A DNA stretch of 64,000 nt, from positions 1,704,501 through 1,768,500 of the forward strand of contig NZ_CP143423.1 of assembly GCF_014337925.2 (NCBI RefSeq), written 5' to 3'. The notes under the pieces are model-generated. The model was not told the origin of the DNA, searched no databases, and was given only the letters and a program-made list of their open reading frames with translations. Each line of letters starts with the position of its first letter. The first letter of the stretch is position 1. Source of the DNA: Roseobacter fucihabitans (GTDB lineage Bacteria; Pseudomonadota; Alphaproteobacteria; Rhodobacterales; Rhodobacteraceae). The position numbers and the translations under genes were made by a program. Below are positions 27,844-37,158 of this stretch, piece after piece.

Positions 27844-28485
27844 ATGACACCCCAAGACGCCAGCAAACGCGCCCGCGAAATCTGTGGCTTGGCCCCGATT
27901 GTGCCGGTTCTGGTTGTGGATGACGTGGCACATGCACAGCCCCTGGCCGAAGCGCTTGTCGCCGGGGGCCTGCCCGCGTTGGAGGTGACGTTGCGCACGC
28001 CTGCCGCTTTGGATGTTATCGCCGCCATGGCTAAGGTTCCCGGCGGGGTTGTTGGTGCGGGGACGCTTGTGACGCCACAGGATGTCAGAGATGCCAAGGC
28101 GGCGGGGGCGCAATTCGGTGTGTCTCCCGGTGCCACGGACGCGTTGATCGCGGCTTGTGAGGCAGAAGGGCTGCCGCTGCTTGCCGGGGCCGCGACGGCC
28201 TCCGAGGCGATGCGATTGCTGGAACGCGGCTATGATGTGTTGAAGTTCTTCCCTGCCGAAGCCTCGGGCGGGGCACCGGCGCTCAAGGCCCTTGGTGGCC
28301 CCTTGCCGCAAATCTCCTTTTGCCCCACCGGTGGCGTCAGCACGCAAAACGCACAAAGCTATCTATCCCTATCCAATGTGATCTGCGCCGGGGGCAGTTG
28401 GGTGGCACCGCCTGCCATGGTCACATCGGGCGATTGGGAAGGCATCCAGACCCTTGCGCAGGAGGCGAGCCAGATCAAGATCTGA
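27844..28485 (+). CDS. eda: KDPG aldolase (2-dehydro-3-deoxy-phosphogluconate aldolase)
   Basis: A 213-aa class I aldolase that splits KDPG into pyruvate and glyceraldehyde 3-phosphate. Active-site elements seen are ALEVTLRTPAALD (general base Glu), VGAGTL and the Schiff-base Lys in VLKFFPAEASGG. AAGGAA precedes the ATG at 27844. An in-frame extension overlapping edd is rejected. Confidence 0.95.
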   Translation: MTPQDASKRAREICGLAPIVPVLVVDDVAHAQPLAEALVAGGLPALEVTLRTPAALDVIAAMAKVPGGVVGAGTLVTPQDVRDAKAAGAQFGVSPGATDALIAACEAEGLPLLAGAATASEAMRLLERGYDVLKFFPAEASGGAPALKALGGPLPQISFCPTGGVSTQNAQSYLSLSNVICAGGSWVAPPAMVTSGDWEGIQTLAQEASQIKI

Positions 28486-28657
28486 GGCGCAGCAAAGGTC
28501 ATGCACACGCGAATGCTGCGCGACAAACATTCAAAACGCTTTACGGGAGAGCATCTGAGATCAACATATGCGGTCTGATGCGATTGCATTTAGGGCACCC
28601 CGTTGACTATCGCCCGTTTGGATTGGAGGATTTTGCAGTGCATGCGGGTCCCCTAGA

Positions 28658-28685
28658 TTGACACCGCGTCTATGTTAGCGATAAC
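28658..28685 (+). promoter_or_regulatory. Promoter with overlapping LacI-type operator for the kinase/glycogen operon
   Basis: A consensus TTGACA (28658-28663), a 16-bp spacer and GATAAC (28680-28685) form a plausible sigma-70 promoter. The -10 lies within GTTAGCGATAAC (28674-28685), which differs by one base from the perfect palindrome upstream of gap. Binding there would block initiation. The rest of the 249-bp gap after eda shows no gene. Confidence 0.6.
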
Positions 28686-28734
28686 GAAGCCGCGATCAGA
28701 GAATAAGACAGAACATGAGGCCGGGAGCCGGGAA

Positions 28735-29664
28735 ATGATTTTATGTTGCGGTGAAGCCTTGATCGACATGATTCCGCAGCCCACGCAAGGCGCGCAAACG
28801 TGTTTTACGCCGCATGCGGGGGGGGCGGTATTCAATACGGCGATTGCTCTGGGGCGGCTGGGGTCAAAACCGGGGTTCGTGACCGGCCTGTCGCGCGACC
28901 TTTTTGGCGTGCAATTGGCTCAGGCTCTGGAAGAAAGCCACGTTGATTGCGACCTCGTGATCCGCTCTGATTTGCCCACAACACTGGCGTTTGTCGAATT
29001 GAACGACGGGCAGGCGCGTTATACCTTTTATGATGAAAACACGGCAGGGCGCAGTTTGAGCCCGGATCACTTGCCGGATATTCCCGCCTCTGTGACGGCG
29101 CTTTATTTCGGCGGGATCAGCCTGATCAGCGAACCCTGCGCGGATTTCTACGCGGCTTTGGCCCTGCGTGAGGCGCCCGGACGGGCGATCATTATCGACC
29201 CAAATATCCGCGCGGCTTTCATCCGCGATGAGGTGCTGTATCGCGCGCGACTGGACAAGATGATCGCCGTGGCCGACATCGTGAAGGTGTCGGATGAAGA
29301 TCTGGATTGGATCATCCCCGGACCTGAGGCTCTGGCGACAAAGGCCCGGAAATTGCGCGCGCAAGGTCCGCATGCGGTCATCGTCACACGCGGGGGTGAC
29401 GGCGCGCTGGCCTTCGGGGCGGGGGATGAAGCCGTAGAGGTGCCGGCGAAACGCGTGTCCATCGTCGATACCGTGGGGGCTGGCGATACCTTCAACGCGG
29501 GCGTTCTTGCGAGCCTCATGGCGGCGGGGCTGCTGAGCAAAGCGCGCATGAAGGACATTGGTCCGAGCGCCATGCGCGCAGCCCTGATGCATGGTGCCTG
29601 TGTGGCCGCCGTCACCGTATCGCGCGCCGGGGCCAATCCCCCCTGGGCGCATGAGTTGCCATAA
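28735..29664 (+). CDS. PfkB-family carbohydrate kinase, probable fructokinase
   Basis: A 309-aa ribokinase-type kinase. N-terminal CCGEALIDMIP, sugar-binding HAGGAVFNTAIALGRLG, and the catalytic DTVGAGDTFNAGVLA (anion hole and base Asp) near the C-terminus are intact. GGAGCCGGGAA precedes ATG 28735. Since frcBCA imports free fructose, this enzyme is the best candidate for making fructose 6-phosphate. 2-keto-3-deoxygluconate kinase is a less likely alternative. It may be co-transcribed with the glycogen genes 94 bases downstream. Confidence 0.8.
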   Translation: MILCCGEALIDMIPQPTQGAQTCFTPHAGGAVFNTAIALGRLGSKPGFVTGLSRDLFGVQLAQALEESHVDCDLVIRSDLPTTLAFVELNDGQARYTFYDENTAGRSLSPDHLPDIPASVTALYFGGISLISEPCADFYAALALREAPGRAIIIDPNIRAAFIRDEVLYRARLDKMIAVADIVKVSDEDLDWIIPGPEALATKARKLRAQGPHAVIVTRGGDGALAFGAGDEAVEVPAKRVSIVDTVGAGDTFNAGVLASLMAAGLLSKARMKDIGPSAMRAALMHGACVAAVTVSRAGANPPWAHELP

Positions 29665-29758
29665 ACCGGTTTCTGCCCAAGCAACAAACCTGCTAGGGCT
29701 TGCACCACCATCACGTTTTTCAATTTCGATCCCCAAACGCCCATAGCAAAGAGATCAT

Positions 29759-32182
29759 ATGTCCAAATCGAGCGTCCCAACCATTTCCGTTTCCGACTTC
29801 AGCGCCGATATTCTGCGGCATCTGAAACAGTCGCTGGGCAAGGACGCGCGCCACGCGTCGCTTTATGACTGGCGCATGTCGCTGTCGCTGGCTTTGCGCG
29901 ATCACGTGGTGGATCCGTGGTTTGAAAGCACGCGCAAGACCTATGAGGCGCGCGGCAAGCGGGTCTATTACCTGTCGATGGAATTCCTGATCGGGCGGCT
30001 GATCGAGGATGTTGCGGTGAATCTGGGGTTTGATGCGATCGCCGCGCAGGCGATGCAAAGCCTGGGTCAGGATTACGCCGAGGTGGTCGCCAATGAGCCG
30101 GATGCGGCCCTCGGTAATGGCGGTCTGGGGCGGTTGGCGGCCTGTTTCATGGATTCACTCTCCACCTTGGGCATTCCGGCTTATGGGTATGGCATCCGCT
30201 ATGAGCACGGGTTGTTCGAGCAGCATTTCGAGGATGGTGCCCAGATGGAAACGGCCGAAACCTGGCTGGCGCAGCGCCATGTCTGGGAGTTCGAGCGCCC
30301 CGAGGTCAGCTATCCCATTCATTTCGGCGGCGATGTCGTCGAGGAAATGGGCAAGACGATCTGGCGGGCTGGTGAAACCGTCATGGCGTCGGCCTATGAC
30401 ACGCCGGTTGTGGGCTGGCAGGGGCGTTGGGCCAATACGCTGCGCCTTTGGGCGGCCACACCCACCACCGCCTTTGATCTGGAGAGTTTCAACCGCGGCG
30501 ATTACATGGCCGCCAGCGCGCCCGAGGCGCTTGCACGCACCATCAGCCGGGTGCTGTATCCCGATGATACCACCGATATCGGCAAGGAATTGCGCCTGAA
30601 ACAGGAGTATTTCTTTACCTCAGCTTCCATCCAGGACCTGTTGCGGCGGTTCTTGAGCGAAGGGGGTGATCTGCGCGCTTTGCCCGATCACGTCGCGATC
30701 CAACTCAACGATACGCACCCCGCGATTGCCGGTCCGGAACTGGTGCGCATCCTGATGGATGACCACGGGTTCGAGGTGGCGCAAGCCATCAGCACCGCGC
30801 GCGGCTGTCTGGCCTATACCAACCACACGCTCTTGCCCGAGGCCTTGGAGCGCTGGCCCGAGGATCTGTTCATCCGGGTCTTGCCGCGCCATCATCGCAT
30901 CATCCAATTGATCGAGGCGGCGCATCTGGCCGCCACCACCAGCGACATCCGCATTCTGGAACATGGCGAGGTCAAGATGGGTGAATTGGCGTTCATCATG
31001 GCGCATCATGTGAATGGCGTATCGGCGCTGCATTCCGACCTGGTGAAGGAAACCGTCTTTTCTGATCTGCATGCTGATTATCCCGGTCGGATCATCAACC
31101 AGACCAACGGGATCACGCCGCGCCGCTGGCTTTATTCCTGCAACCCGCCCTTGCGCAATCTGATCAACGAAACGATTGGAACCGGCTGGCCGGATGATTT
31201 GCAACAATTGGACGGTTTGAGCGATCACGTGGGCGATGCCGGTTTCATCGAGAAGTTCCAGGTGGCCAAGGATGCCAATAAAGCGCGGCTTTGCGATTGG
31301 TTGCACAAGCGCGATGGCGTCTCATTGGACCCGCATGCGATGTTTGATGTGCAGATCAAACGCATCCACGAATATAAACGCCAATTAATGAACTTGCTTG
31401 AAACGGTCGCGCTATGGAATGAGATTCGCGAAAATCCGAATGCGGGCTGGACGCCAAGGGTCAAGATTTTTGGTGGTAAGGCTGCGCCCGGTTATGTGGT
31501 CGCCAAGGAGATCATCCATCTGATCAACGACGCCGCCACGATCATCAATGCCGACCCTGTGACGCGTGATTATCTGCAAATCGTCTATCCTGAAAACTAC
31601 AACGTCTCAATGGCCGAAATCCTGATCCCGGCCACCGATCTGTCTGAACAAATCTCAACCGCAGGCAAGGAAGCCTCCGGCACCGGCAACATGAAATTTG
31701 CATTGAACGGCGCGCCGACCATCGGCACGCTGGATGGGGCGAACGTCGAAATTCGCGACTGTGTGGGGGCGGATAATTTCTTCCTCTTCGGGTTGACGGC
31801 GGCGCAAGTCACCGAACGACGCAGCGTGCCGGAATATGCGCGCCGCGCGGTGGAGGCGAGCCCGCGTCTGGCGCGGGTGCTCAAACAGATCGAAAGCGGC
31901 GTGTTTTCGCCCTCCGACAAGGCGCGCTATCACGGGCTGGTGCAGGGTCTGATGAACCACGATTATTTCCTCGTGACCTGCGATTTCGACAGCTATTTTG
32001 ATACGCAGCGGATTGTGGATAAGGCCTTTGCGGATCAACCTTCCTGGACCCGCATGGCGGCGCTCAACACGGCGCGCGTGGGCTGGTTCTCCTCGGATCG
32101 CACGATCAGCGGTTATGCGCGCGACATCTGGAAAACACCAAGTCTGATCGCCTCCATGGGATCGCGCAAAGACGTGGCTTGA
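29759..32182 (+). CDS. glgP: Glycogen phosphorylase
   Basis: An 807-aa PLP-dependent GT35 enzyme releasing glucose 1-phosphate from glycogen. The pyridoxal-phosphate site SGTGNMKFALNGAPTIGT contains the Schiff-base Lys646. EFLIGRL, GNGGLGRLAACFMDSL and QLNDTHPAIAGPEL are further hallmarks. Length is as in E. coli GlgP. The Shine-Dalgarno sequence is weak (AAGAGA). First of seven genes in the glycogen block. Confidence 0.95.
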   Translation: MSKSSVPTISVSDFSADILRHLKQSLGKDARHASLYDWRMSLSLALRDHVVDPWFESTRKTYEARGKRVYYLSMEFLIGRLIEDVAVNLGFDAIAAQAMQSLGQDYAEVVANEPDAALGNGGLGRLAACFMDSLSTLGIPAYGYGIRYEHGLFEQHFEDGAQMETAETWLAQRHVWEFERPEVSYPIHFGGDVVEEMGKTIWRAGETVMASAYDTPVVGWQGRWANTLRLWAATPTTAFDLESFNRGDYMAASAPEALARTISRVLYPDDTTDIGKELRLKQEYFFTSASIQDLLRRFLSEGGDLRALPDHVAIQLNDTHPAIAGPELVRILMDDHGFEVAQAISTARGCLAYTNHTLLPEALERWPEDLFIRVLPRHHRIIQLIEAAHLAATTSDIRILEHGEVKMGELAFIMAHHVNGVSALHSDLVKETVFSDLHADYPGRIINQTNGITPRRWLYSCNPPLRNLINETIGTGWPDDLQQLDGLSDHVGDAGFIEKFQVAKDANKARLCDWLHKRDGVSLDPHAMFDVQIKRIHEYKRQLMNLLETVALWNEIRENPNAGWTPRVKIFGGKAAPGYVVAKEIIHLINDAATIINADPVTRDYLQIVYPENYNVSMAEILIPATDLSEQISTAGKEASGTGNMKFALNGAPTIGTLDGANVEIRDCVGADNFFLFGLTAAQVTERRSVPEYARRAVEASPRLARVLKQIESGVFSPSDKARYHGLVQGLMNHDYFLVTCDFDSYFDTQRIVDKAFADQPSWTRMAALNTARVGWFSSDRTISGYARDIWKTPSLIASMGSRKDVA

Positions 32183-32206
32183 AAATAGCCTAGAAAGGAG
32201 ACGCTT

Positions 32207-34399
32207 GTGGCACTCTCACCGCAGGACGCCAAGGATATCATCGCCGGTTGCCACGCAGATCCGTTTTCCGTGCTCGGGCTGCATGAGGTCGCGGGTAAAC
32301 TGGTGGTGCGCGCCTTTGTGCCCGGCGCGCAGGAAATCGACGCGGTCGATCCCAAGACAGGGCGCAAGATCGCGAGCCTGACACCCCTCGGCGAGGGGCT
32401 GTTCGAGGGCACCGCGACCCGGCGTAAAAAGCGTTTTGCCTATCACCTGAACGTCACCCAAGACGGGCATGAATGGCGCGCGGATGATCCGTATCGCTTT
32501 GGCCCGGTCATGGGCGAATGGGACGAATACCTGCTGGGCGAAGGCACACATCGGCAACTCTGGCACGTTCTGGGCGCGCATGTGATGACCCACGAGGGTG
32601 TGGCAGGCACGCATTTCGCGCTCTGGGCTCCGAATGCGGCGCGCGTGTCTATCGTGGGGGATTTCAACACTTGGGACGGGCGGCGGCATTTGTTACGCAG
32701 ACGCGGACAGACGGGCGTTTGGGAGACTTTCGTGCCGGCCATCGGCGAGGGTGACGTTTATAAATTCGAGGTGCTGGACTGCAACCGCCAGCTCTTGCCG
32801 CAAAAGGCCGACCCGGTGGGCTTTGGCTCGGAACACCCGCCGCGTACCGGCTCTGTCGTGCGCCAATTGTCGGGTCATAGCTGGCAAGACAAGGGCTGGA
32901 TGTCCAAGCGCGGTGCAATCCAGCGTTTTGACAAGCCGATCTCTGTCTATGAGGTGCATCTGGGCTCCTGGCGGCGCGTTCCTGAGGAGGGCAACCGCCC
33001 GCTGAGCTACGCCGAACATGCGCAGCAATTGATCGCTTATGTGAAGGACATGGGTTTTACCCATATCGAATTGATGCCGATCTCCGAGTTTCCCTTTGAC
33101 GGCTCTTGGGGATACCAGCCGGTCGGGCTTTTTGCCCCCACGATCCGGCACGGCACGCTTGAGGAATTCCGCGCCTTCATCGAGGCCGCGCACCGCGCCG
33201 ACATCGGTGTGATTCTGGATTGGGTGCCGGGGCATTTCCCCGAAGACCCGCACGGTCTAGCCAAGTTTGACGGCACCGCGCTTTATGAACACGCCGATCC
33301 CAAGGAGGGGTTTCACCCGGATTGGAACACGATGGTGTTCAACTATGGGCGCGCGGAGGTTTCCAACTATCTGATCGCAAACGCGCTTTACTGGCTTCAG
33401 GAACACCATATCGACGGGTTGCGCGTGGATGCGGTGGCCTCAATGCTCTATCGCGATTATTCGCGCAAGGACGGCGAATGGATTCCCAACAAGGACGGCG
33501 GGCGCGAGAACCTGGAGGCCATCGCCTTTCTGCAAAACATGAACAGCACGGCTTACGGCGCAGTCGAGGGCATCATGACCGTGGCCGAAGAATCCACCGC
33601 CTTTCCGGGTGTGAGCGCCCCAACCGATGCGGGGGGCCTTGGGTTCGGGTTCAAATGGAACATGGGCTGGATGAACGACACGCTCGCCTATATGGGCGAG
33701 GATCCGATCAACCGCAAATATCACCATTCCAAAATGACCTTCGGGCTGCACTACGCGTTTTCGGAAAATTTCTTCCTGCCGCTCAGCCATGATGAGGTCG
33801 TACATGGCAAGGGTTCGCTTTTGGACAAGATGCCGGGGCAGGGGGCGGATAAATTTGCCAATCTGCGCGCTTATTACGGGTTTATGTGGGGCCATCCGGG
33901 CAAGAAGCTGATGTTCATGGGCTGCGAATTTGCGCAAGGGGTGGAGTGGAACCACGATTCCAGTCTGGACTGGCATTTGTTGGATCACCCTTTGCATGCG
34001 GGCATGCAGGCGCTGGTGCGGGATCTGAATGGGATCTATTCTGCGCATCCGGCGTTATACGAGTTGGACGCGAAATCGGAAGGTTTTGAGTGGATTGAGG
34101 AGAACAACGACGCGGAATCCGTCTTTGCCTGGATCAGGCGCGGTCATGGGGATCAGCCGCCGATCCTGGTCGTGTCCAATTTCACCCCTGTGGCACGTTT
34201 GGAGCGCCGGATTGGTGTCCCGGAACCCGGACATTGGGTTGAGCGTTTGAATACGAATTCGGAGTTTTACGGCGGGGATGGCCTTGGCAATATGGGGGGC
34301 GTTCAAAGCGATCAAGTCGCGGCCTCCGGGCGCGCGGAGTCGATTAAACTGACGCTGCCGCCTTTGAGCACGTTGTTCTTCGAGTTGGAGCGACGCTAG
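32207..34399 (+). CDS. glgB: 1,4-alpha-glucan branching enzyme
   Basis: A 730-aa GH13 branching enzyme that introduces alpha-1,6 branches. An N-terminal CBM48-like region (FALWAPNAARVSIVGDFN near residue 140) precedes the catalytic barrel. Nucleophile Asp408 is in GLRVDAVASM and acid/base Glu461 in TVAEEST; LPLSHDEVVHGKGS holds the transition-state Asp. Starts with GTG at 32207 after AAGGAG, 24 bases downstream of glgP. Confidence 0.95.
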   Translation: MALSPQDAKDIIAGCHADPFSVLGLHEVAGKLVVRAFVPGAQEIDAVDPKTGRKIASLTPLGEGLFEGTATRRKKRFAYHLNVTQDGHEWRADDPYRFGPVMGEWDEYLLGEGTHRQLWHVLGAHVMTHEGVAGTHFALWAPNAARVSIVGDFNTWDGRRHLLRRRGQTGVWETFVPAIGEGDVYKFEVLDCNRQLLPQKADPVGFGSEHPPRTGSVVRQLSGHSWQDKGWMSKRGAIQRFDKPISVYEVHLGSWRRVPEEGNRPLSYAEHAQQLIAYVKDMGFTHIELMPISEFPFDGSWGYQPVGLFAPTIRHGTLEEFRAFIEAAHRADIGVILDWVPGHFPEDPHGLAKFDGTALYEHADPKEGFHPDWNTMVFNYGRAEVSNYLIANALYWLQEHHIDGLRVDAVASMLYRDYSRKDGEWIPNKDGGRENLEAIAFLQNMNSTAYGAVEGIMTVAEESTAFPGVSAPTDAGGLGFGFKWNMGWMNDTLAYMGEDPINRKYHHSKMTFGLHYAFSENFFLPLSHDEVVHGKGSLLDKMPGQGADKFANLRAYYGFMWGHPGKKLMFMGCEFAQGVEWNHDSSLDWHLLDHPLHAGMQALVRDLNGIYSAHPALYELDAKSEGFEWIEENNDAESVFAWIRRGHGDQPPILVVSNFTPVARLERRIGVPEPGHWVERLNTNSEFYGGDGLGNMGGVQSDQVAASGRAESIKLTLPPLSTLFFELERR

Positions 34400-34436
34400 G
34401 GTACTAAAGATATAATAACGAGGGGGAGGGAAACCA

Positions 34437-35696
34437 ATGGACAGAGAAACACAGAGGCTTGCACAGCAAACGATGGCCTTCGTCCTGGCGGGGGGCCGGG
34501 GCAGCAGATTATATGAATTAACCGACAGGCGCGCCAAACCGGCAATGTATTTCGGCGGCAAAAGCCGGATCATCGATTTCCCCCTCTCCAACGCCGTGAA
34601 TTCCGGCATCCGGCGCATTGGTGTGGCGACACAGTATAAGGCCCACTCGCTGATCCGTCATTTGCAGCGGGGGTGGAGCTTTTTTCGCGCCGAACGCAAT
34701 GAATCGCTCGATATCCTGCCCGCTTCCCAGCAGATGGGAAATGAAAACTGGTACAAGGGCACGGCCGATGCGGTCGCCCAAAATCGCGACATCATCGAAG
34801 GGTACGGACCCAAATACATCGTGATCCTCGCAGGGGATCATATCTATAAACAGGATTATTCGCTGATGATCCGCCACCATGTGGACAGCGGCGCGGATGT
34901 CACGGTGGGTTGCATTGAGGTGCCCCGGATGGAGGCGCGCGGTTTCGGCGTGATGAAGGTCGATACCGAAGACCGCATCCTCGATTTCGTCGAAAAGCCA
35001 AATGACCCGCCCGCCATGCCGGGCCATCCTGATCACGCGCTGGCCAGCATGGGTATTTACGTTTTTGAGACGGAATACCTGTTTAAACTGCTCGATGAAT
35101 GCGCGGCGGACCCCGATTACAACCATGATTTCGGCGGTGATGTAATCCCGCGGATCGTGCGCAACGGCAAGGCGGTGGCGCATCCTTTCAGCCGCTCATG
35201 TGTGCGTTCGGGTATTGAGGAGAAAGCCTATTGGCGCGATGTGGGGACGGTGGATGCTTTCTGGCAGGCCAATATTGATTTGACGGATTTCAAGCCCGAA
35301 CTGGACCTTTATGACAACGAATGGCCGATCTGGACTTATTCGGAACTGACGGCCCCGGCGAAATTCATCCATAACGAAGAGGGGCGGCGTGGTCATGCCG
35401 TGTCCTCGATGGTATCGGGGGGCTGCATCATTTCCGGTTCGCGGCTGGATCGATGCCTGTTGTTTACCGGTGTCAAAACCCATTCGTTCTCCCAGCTGAA
35501 CGGGGTTGTCGCGTTGCCTTATGTGGAAATAAATCGCAAGGCCCGCCTCACCAACGTGGTGATTGACCGGGGTGTTGTCATCCCGCAGGGACTTGTCGTT
35601 GGAGAGGACCCGGTGGCGGATGCCAAGCGGTTCCGGCGCACGGATAATGGCGTTTGCCTGATTACCCAACAGATGATTGATAAACTGGACGGTTAA
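34437..35696 (+). CDS. glgC: Glucose-1-phosphate adenylyltransferase
   Basis: A 419-aa ADP-glucose pyrophosphorylase, the committed step of glycogen synthesis. It has the nucleotidyltransferase start [21 protein letters not shown], the [17 protein letters not shown] region, the ADP-glucose site FVEKP and a C-terminal left-handed beta-helix ([18 protein letters not shown]). AGGGGGAGGG lies upstream of the ATG. The 3' end is one base before the glgA GTG. Confidence 0.95.
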   Translation: MDRETQRLAQQTMAFVLAGGRGSRLYELTDRRAKPAMYFGGKSRIIDFPLSNAVNSGIRRIGVATQYKAHSLIRHLQRGWSFFRAERNESLDILPASQQMGNENWYKGTADAVAQNRDIIEGYGPKYIVILAGDHIYKQDYSLMIRHHVDSGADVTVGCIEVPRMEARGFGVMKVDTEDRILDFVEKPNDPPAMPGHPDHALASMGIYVFETEYLFKLLDECAADPDYNHDFGGDVIPRIVRNGKAVAHPFSRSCVRSGIEEKAYWRDVGTVDAFWQANIDLTDFKPELDLYDNEWPIWTYSELTAPAKFIHNEEGRRGHAVSSMVSGGCIISGSRLDRCLLFTGVKTHSFSQLNGVVALPYVEINRKARLTNVVIDRGVVIPQGLVVGEDPVADAKRFRRTDNGVCLITQQMIDKLDG

Positions 35697-35697
35697 C

Positions 35698-37158
35698 GTG
35701 AAAATACTGTTTGTGGCCTCGGAATGCGCCCCCTTCGTCAAGACGGGCGGGCTTGCGGATGTGATCGGTGCGGTGCCTAAAGCCCTGGCTGCGTTGGACG
35801 TGGAGGCGCGCGTGTTACTCCCCGCCTATCCGGCTTTTGACGCGCTGGTGGCGTCCGGCGAAACCATCTGGCGGTCTGCAGACCTGCACGGCGGGGCCGC
35901 GCGCCTTGTGGCCTGCCACGCCGAGGGCATCGAGTTGCTCTTGCTGGATGCACCGCATCTTTTTGCACGCCCCGGCAATATCTATCTTGGCCAGGACGGG
36001 CAGGATTGGCCCGATAACGCGCAACGTTTCGCAGCGCTCTCCTTTGTCGCCGCACAGATCGCAACCGGGGCCTTGCCGGACTGGCAACCCGACGTCGTGC
36101 ACGCGCATGATTGGCAGGCCGGGCTGGTGCCGGCTTATCTCTATGCCCATAAAGGGACAACGCCGCCCTGCGTGCTGACCATCCATAATATCGCGTTTCA
36201 GGGGCTGTTTGATCCGTCGCTGATCAGTGCCTTGGGGCTTTCCCCCGCACTCTATACCCCGGAAGGCATCGAGTATTTTGGCCATATCGGGTTTTTGAAG
36301 GCAGGCCTTGCCTTCGCCGATAAGATTACCACCGTCAGCCCGACCTATACGCGCGAATTGATGGTGCCGGAGTTCGGAATGGGGTTGGAGGGGGTGATGC
36401 AGGCGCGGGCGTCGGATTTATCGGGCATCCTCAACGGTATTGATCTGGAGGTCTGGAACCCGGAAACGGACATGGACCTCGTCGCCCCCTATTCGGTGCG
36501 CCGCCTCAAACCCAAGGCTAAAAATCGCGCGGAAGTCCTGCGCCGATTTGGACTGAACGACGATCAAACCGGCCCGCTGTTCTGTGTGGTCAGCCGATTG
36601 ACCACGCAAAAGGGGCTCGATCTGCTGCTCGAAGCGCTGCCGACGCTCGTGGCGCGCGGTGCCAAACTGGCCGTGCTGGGCAGTGGGGACAAGGCCCTCG
36701 AGGCCGGGTTCGTCGGGGCCGCGCACAGCTATGCGGGCTCTGTCGGGGTGATCATCGGCTATGATGAACCCCTGTCGCATCTGATGCAGGGGGGCAGTGA
36801 CGCCATTTTGATCCCTTCGCGCTTTGAGCCTTGCGGTCTGACGCAATTATATGGGTTGCGCTATGGCACGATCCCCGTGGTGGCGCGCACGGGTGGTCTT
36901 GCGGATACGGTGATCGACGCGAATGAGGCGGCGTTAACGGCAAAATGCGCCACCGGTGTGCAATTCGCGCCCGTTACCAAAGCGGCTCTTGAGCAGGCGA
37001 TCTTGCGCAGCTGCGATCTTTTTGACCAACCGGGAGTATGGTCGGCGATGATGCGGCGCGCCATGCGCCATCCCGTCGGATGGGATGTCTCTGCCGGGGC
37101 CTATCGGGATATCTATAGCGAGATGATAGGCGCAAAATCACAGCGGGATGGATCCTGA
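35698..37158 (+). CDS. glgA: Glycogen synthase (ADP-glucose type)
   Basis: A 486-aa GT5 glucosyltransferase. The ADP-glucose-binding KTGGLADV (Lys15) is at the N-terminus. HAHDWQAGL, VLTIHNIAFQG and the C-terminal PSRFEPCGLTQLYGLRYG with its catalytic Glu are present. GTG at 35698 begins directly after the glgC stop, giving MKILFVASECAP. The TGA overlaps the glgX ATG. Confidence 0.95.
   Translation: MKILFVASECAPFVKTGGLADVIGAVPKALAALDVEARVLLPAYPAFDALVASGETIWRSADLHGGAARLVACHAEGIELLLLDAPHLFARPGNIYLGQDGQDWPDNAQRFAALSFVAAQIATGALPDWQPDVVHAHDWQAGLVPAYLYAHKGTTPPCVLTIHNIAFQGLFDPSLISALGLSPALYTPEGIEYFGHIGFLKAGLAFADKITTVSPTYTRELMVPEFGMGLEGVMQARASDLSGILNGIDLEVWNPETDMDLVAPYSVRRLKPKAKNRAEVLRRFGLNDDQTGPLFCVVSRLTTQKGLDLLLEALPTLVARGAKLAVLGSGDKALEAGFVGAAHSYAGSVGVIIGYDEPLSHLMQGGSDAILIPSRFEPCGLTQLYGLRYGTIPVVARTGGLADTVIDANEAALTAKCATGVQFAPVTKAALEQAILRSCDLFDQPGVWSAMMRRAMRHPVGWDVSAGAYRDIYSEMIGAKSQRDGS

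Noticed and set aside
26574-28136. 520-codon minus-strand open frame opposite edd/eda
   Set aside because: Shadow of edd and eda, low-complexity composition, no ribosome-binding site or recognisable fold.
29663-29672. AAACCGGTTT palindrome at the kinase stop codon
   Set aside because: Looks like a LacI half-symmetric site, but it overlaps the stop codon, is only 10 bp and has no promoter next to it; chance is likely.
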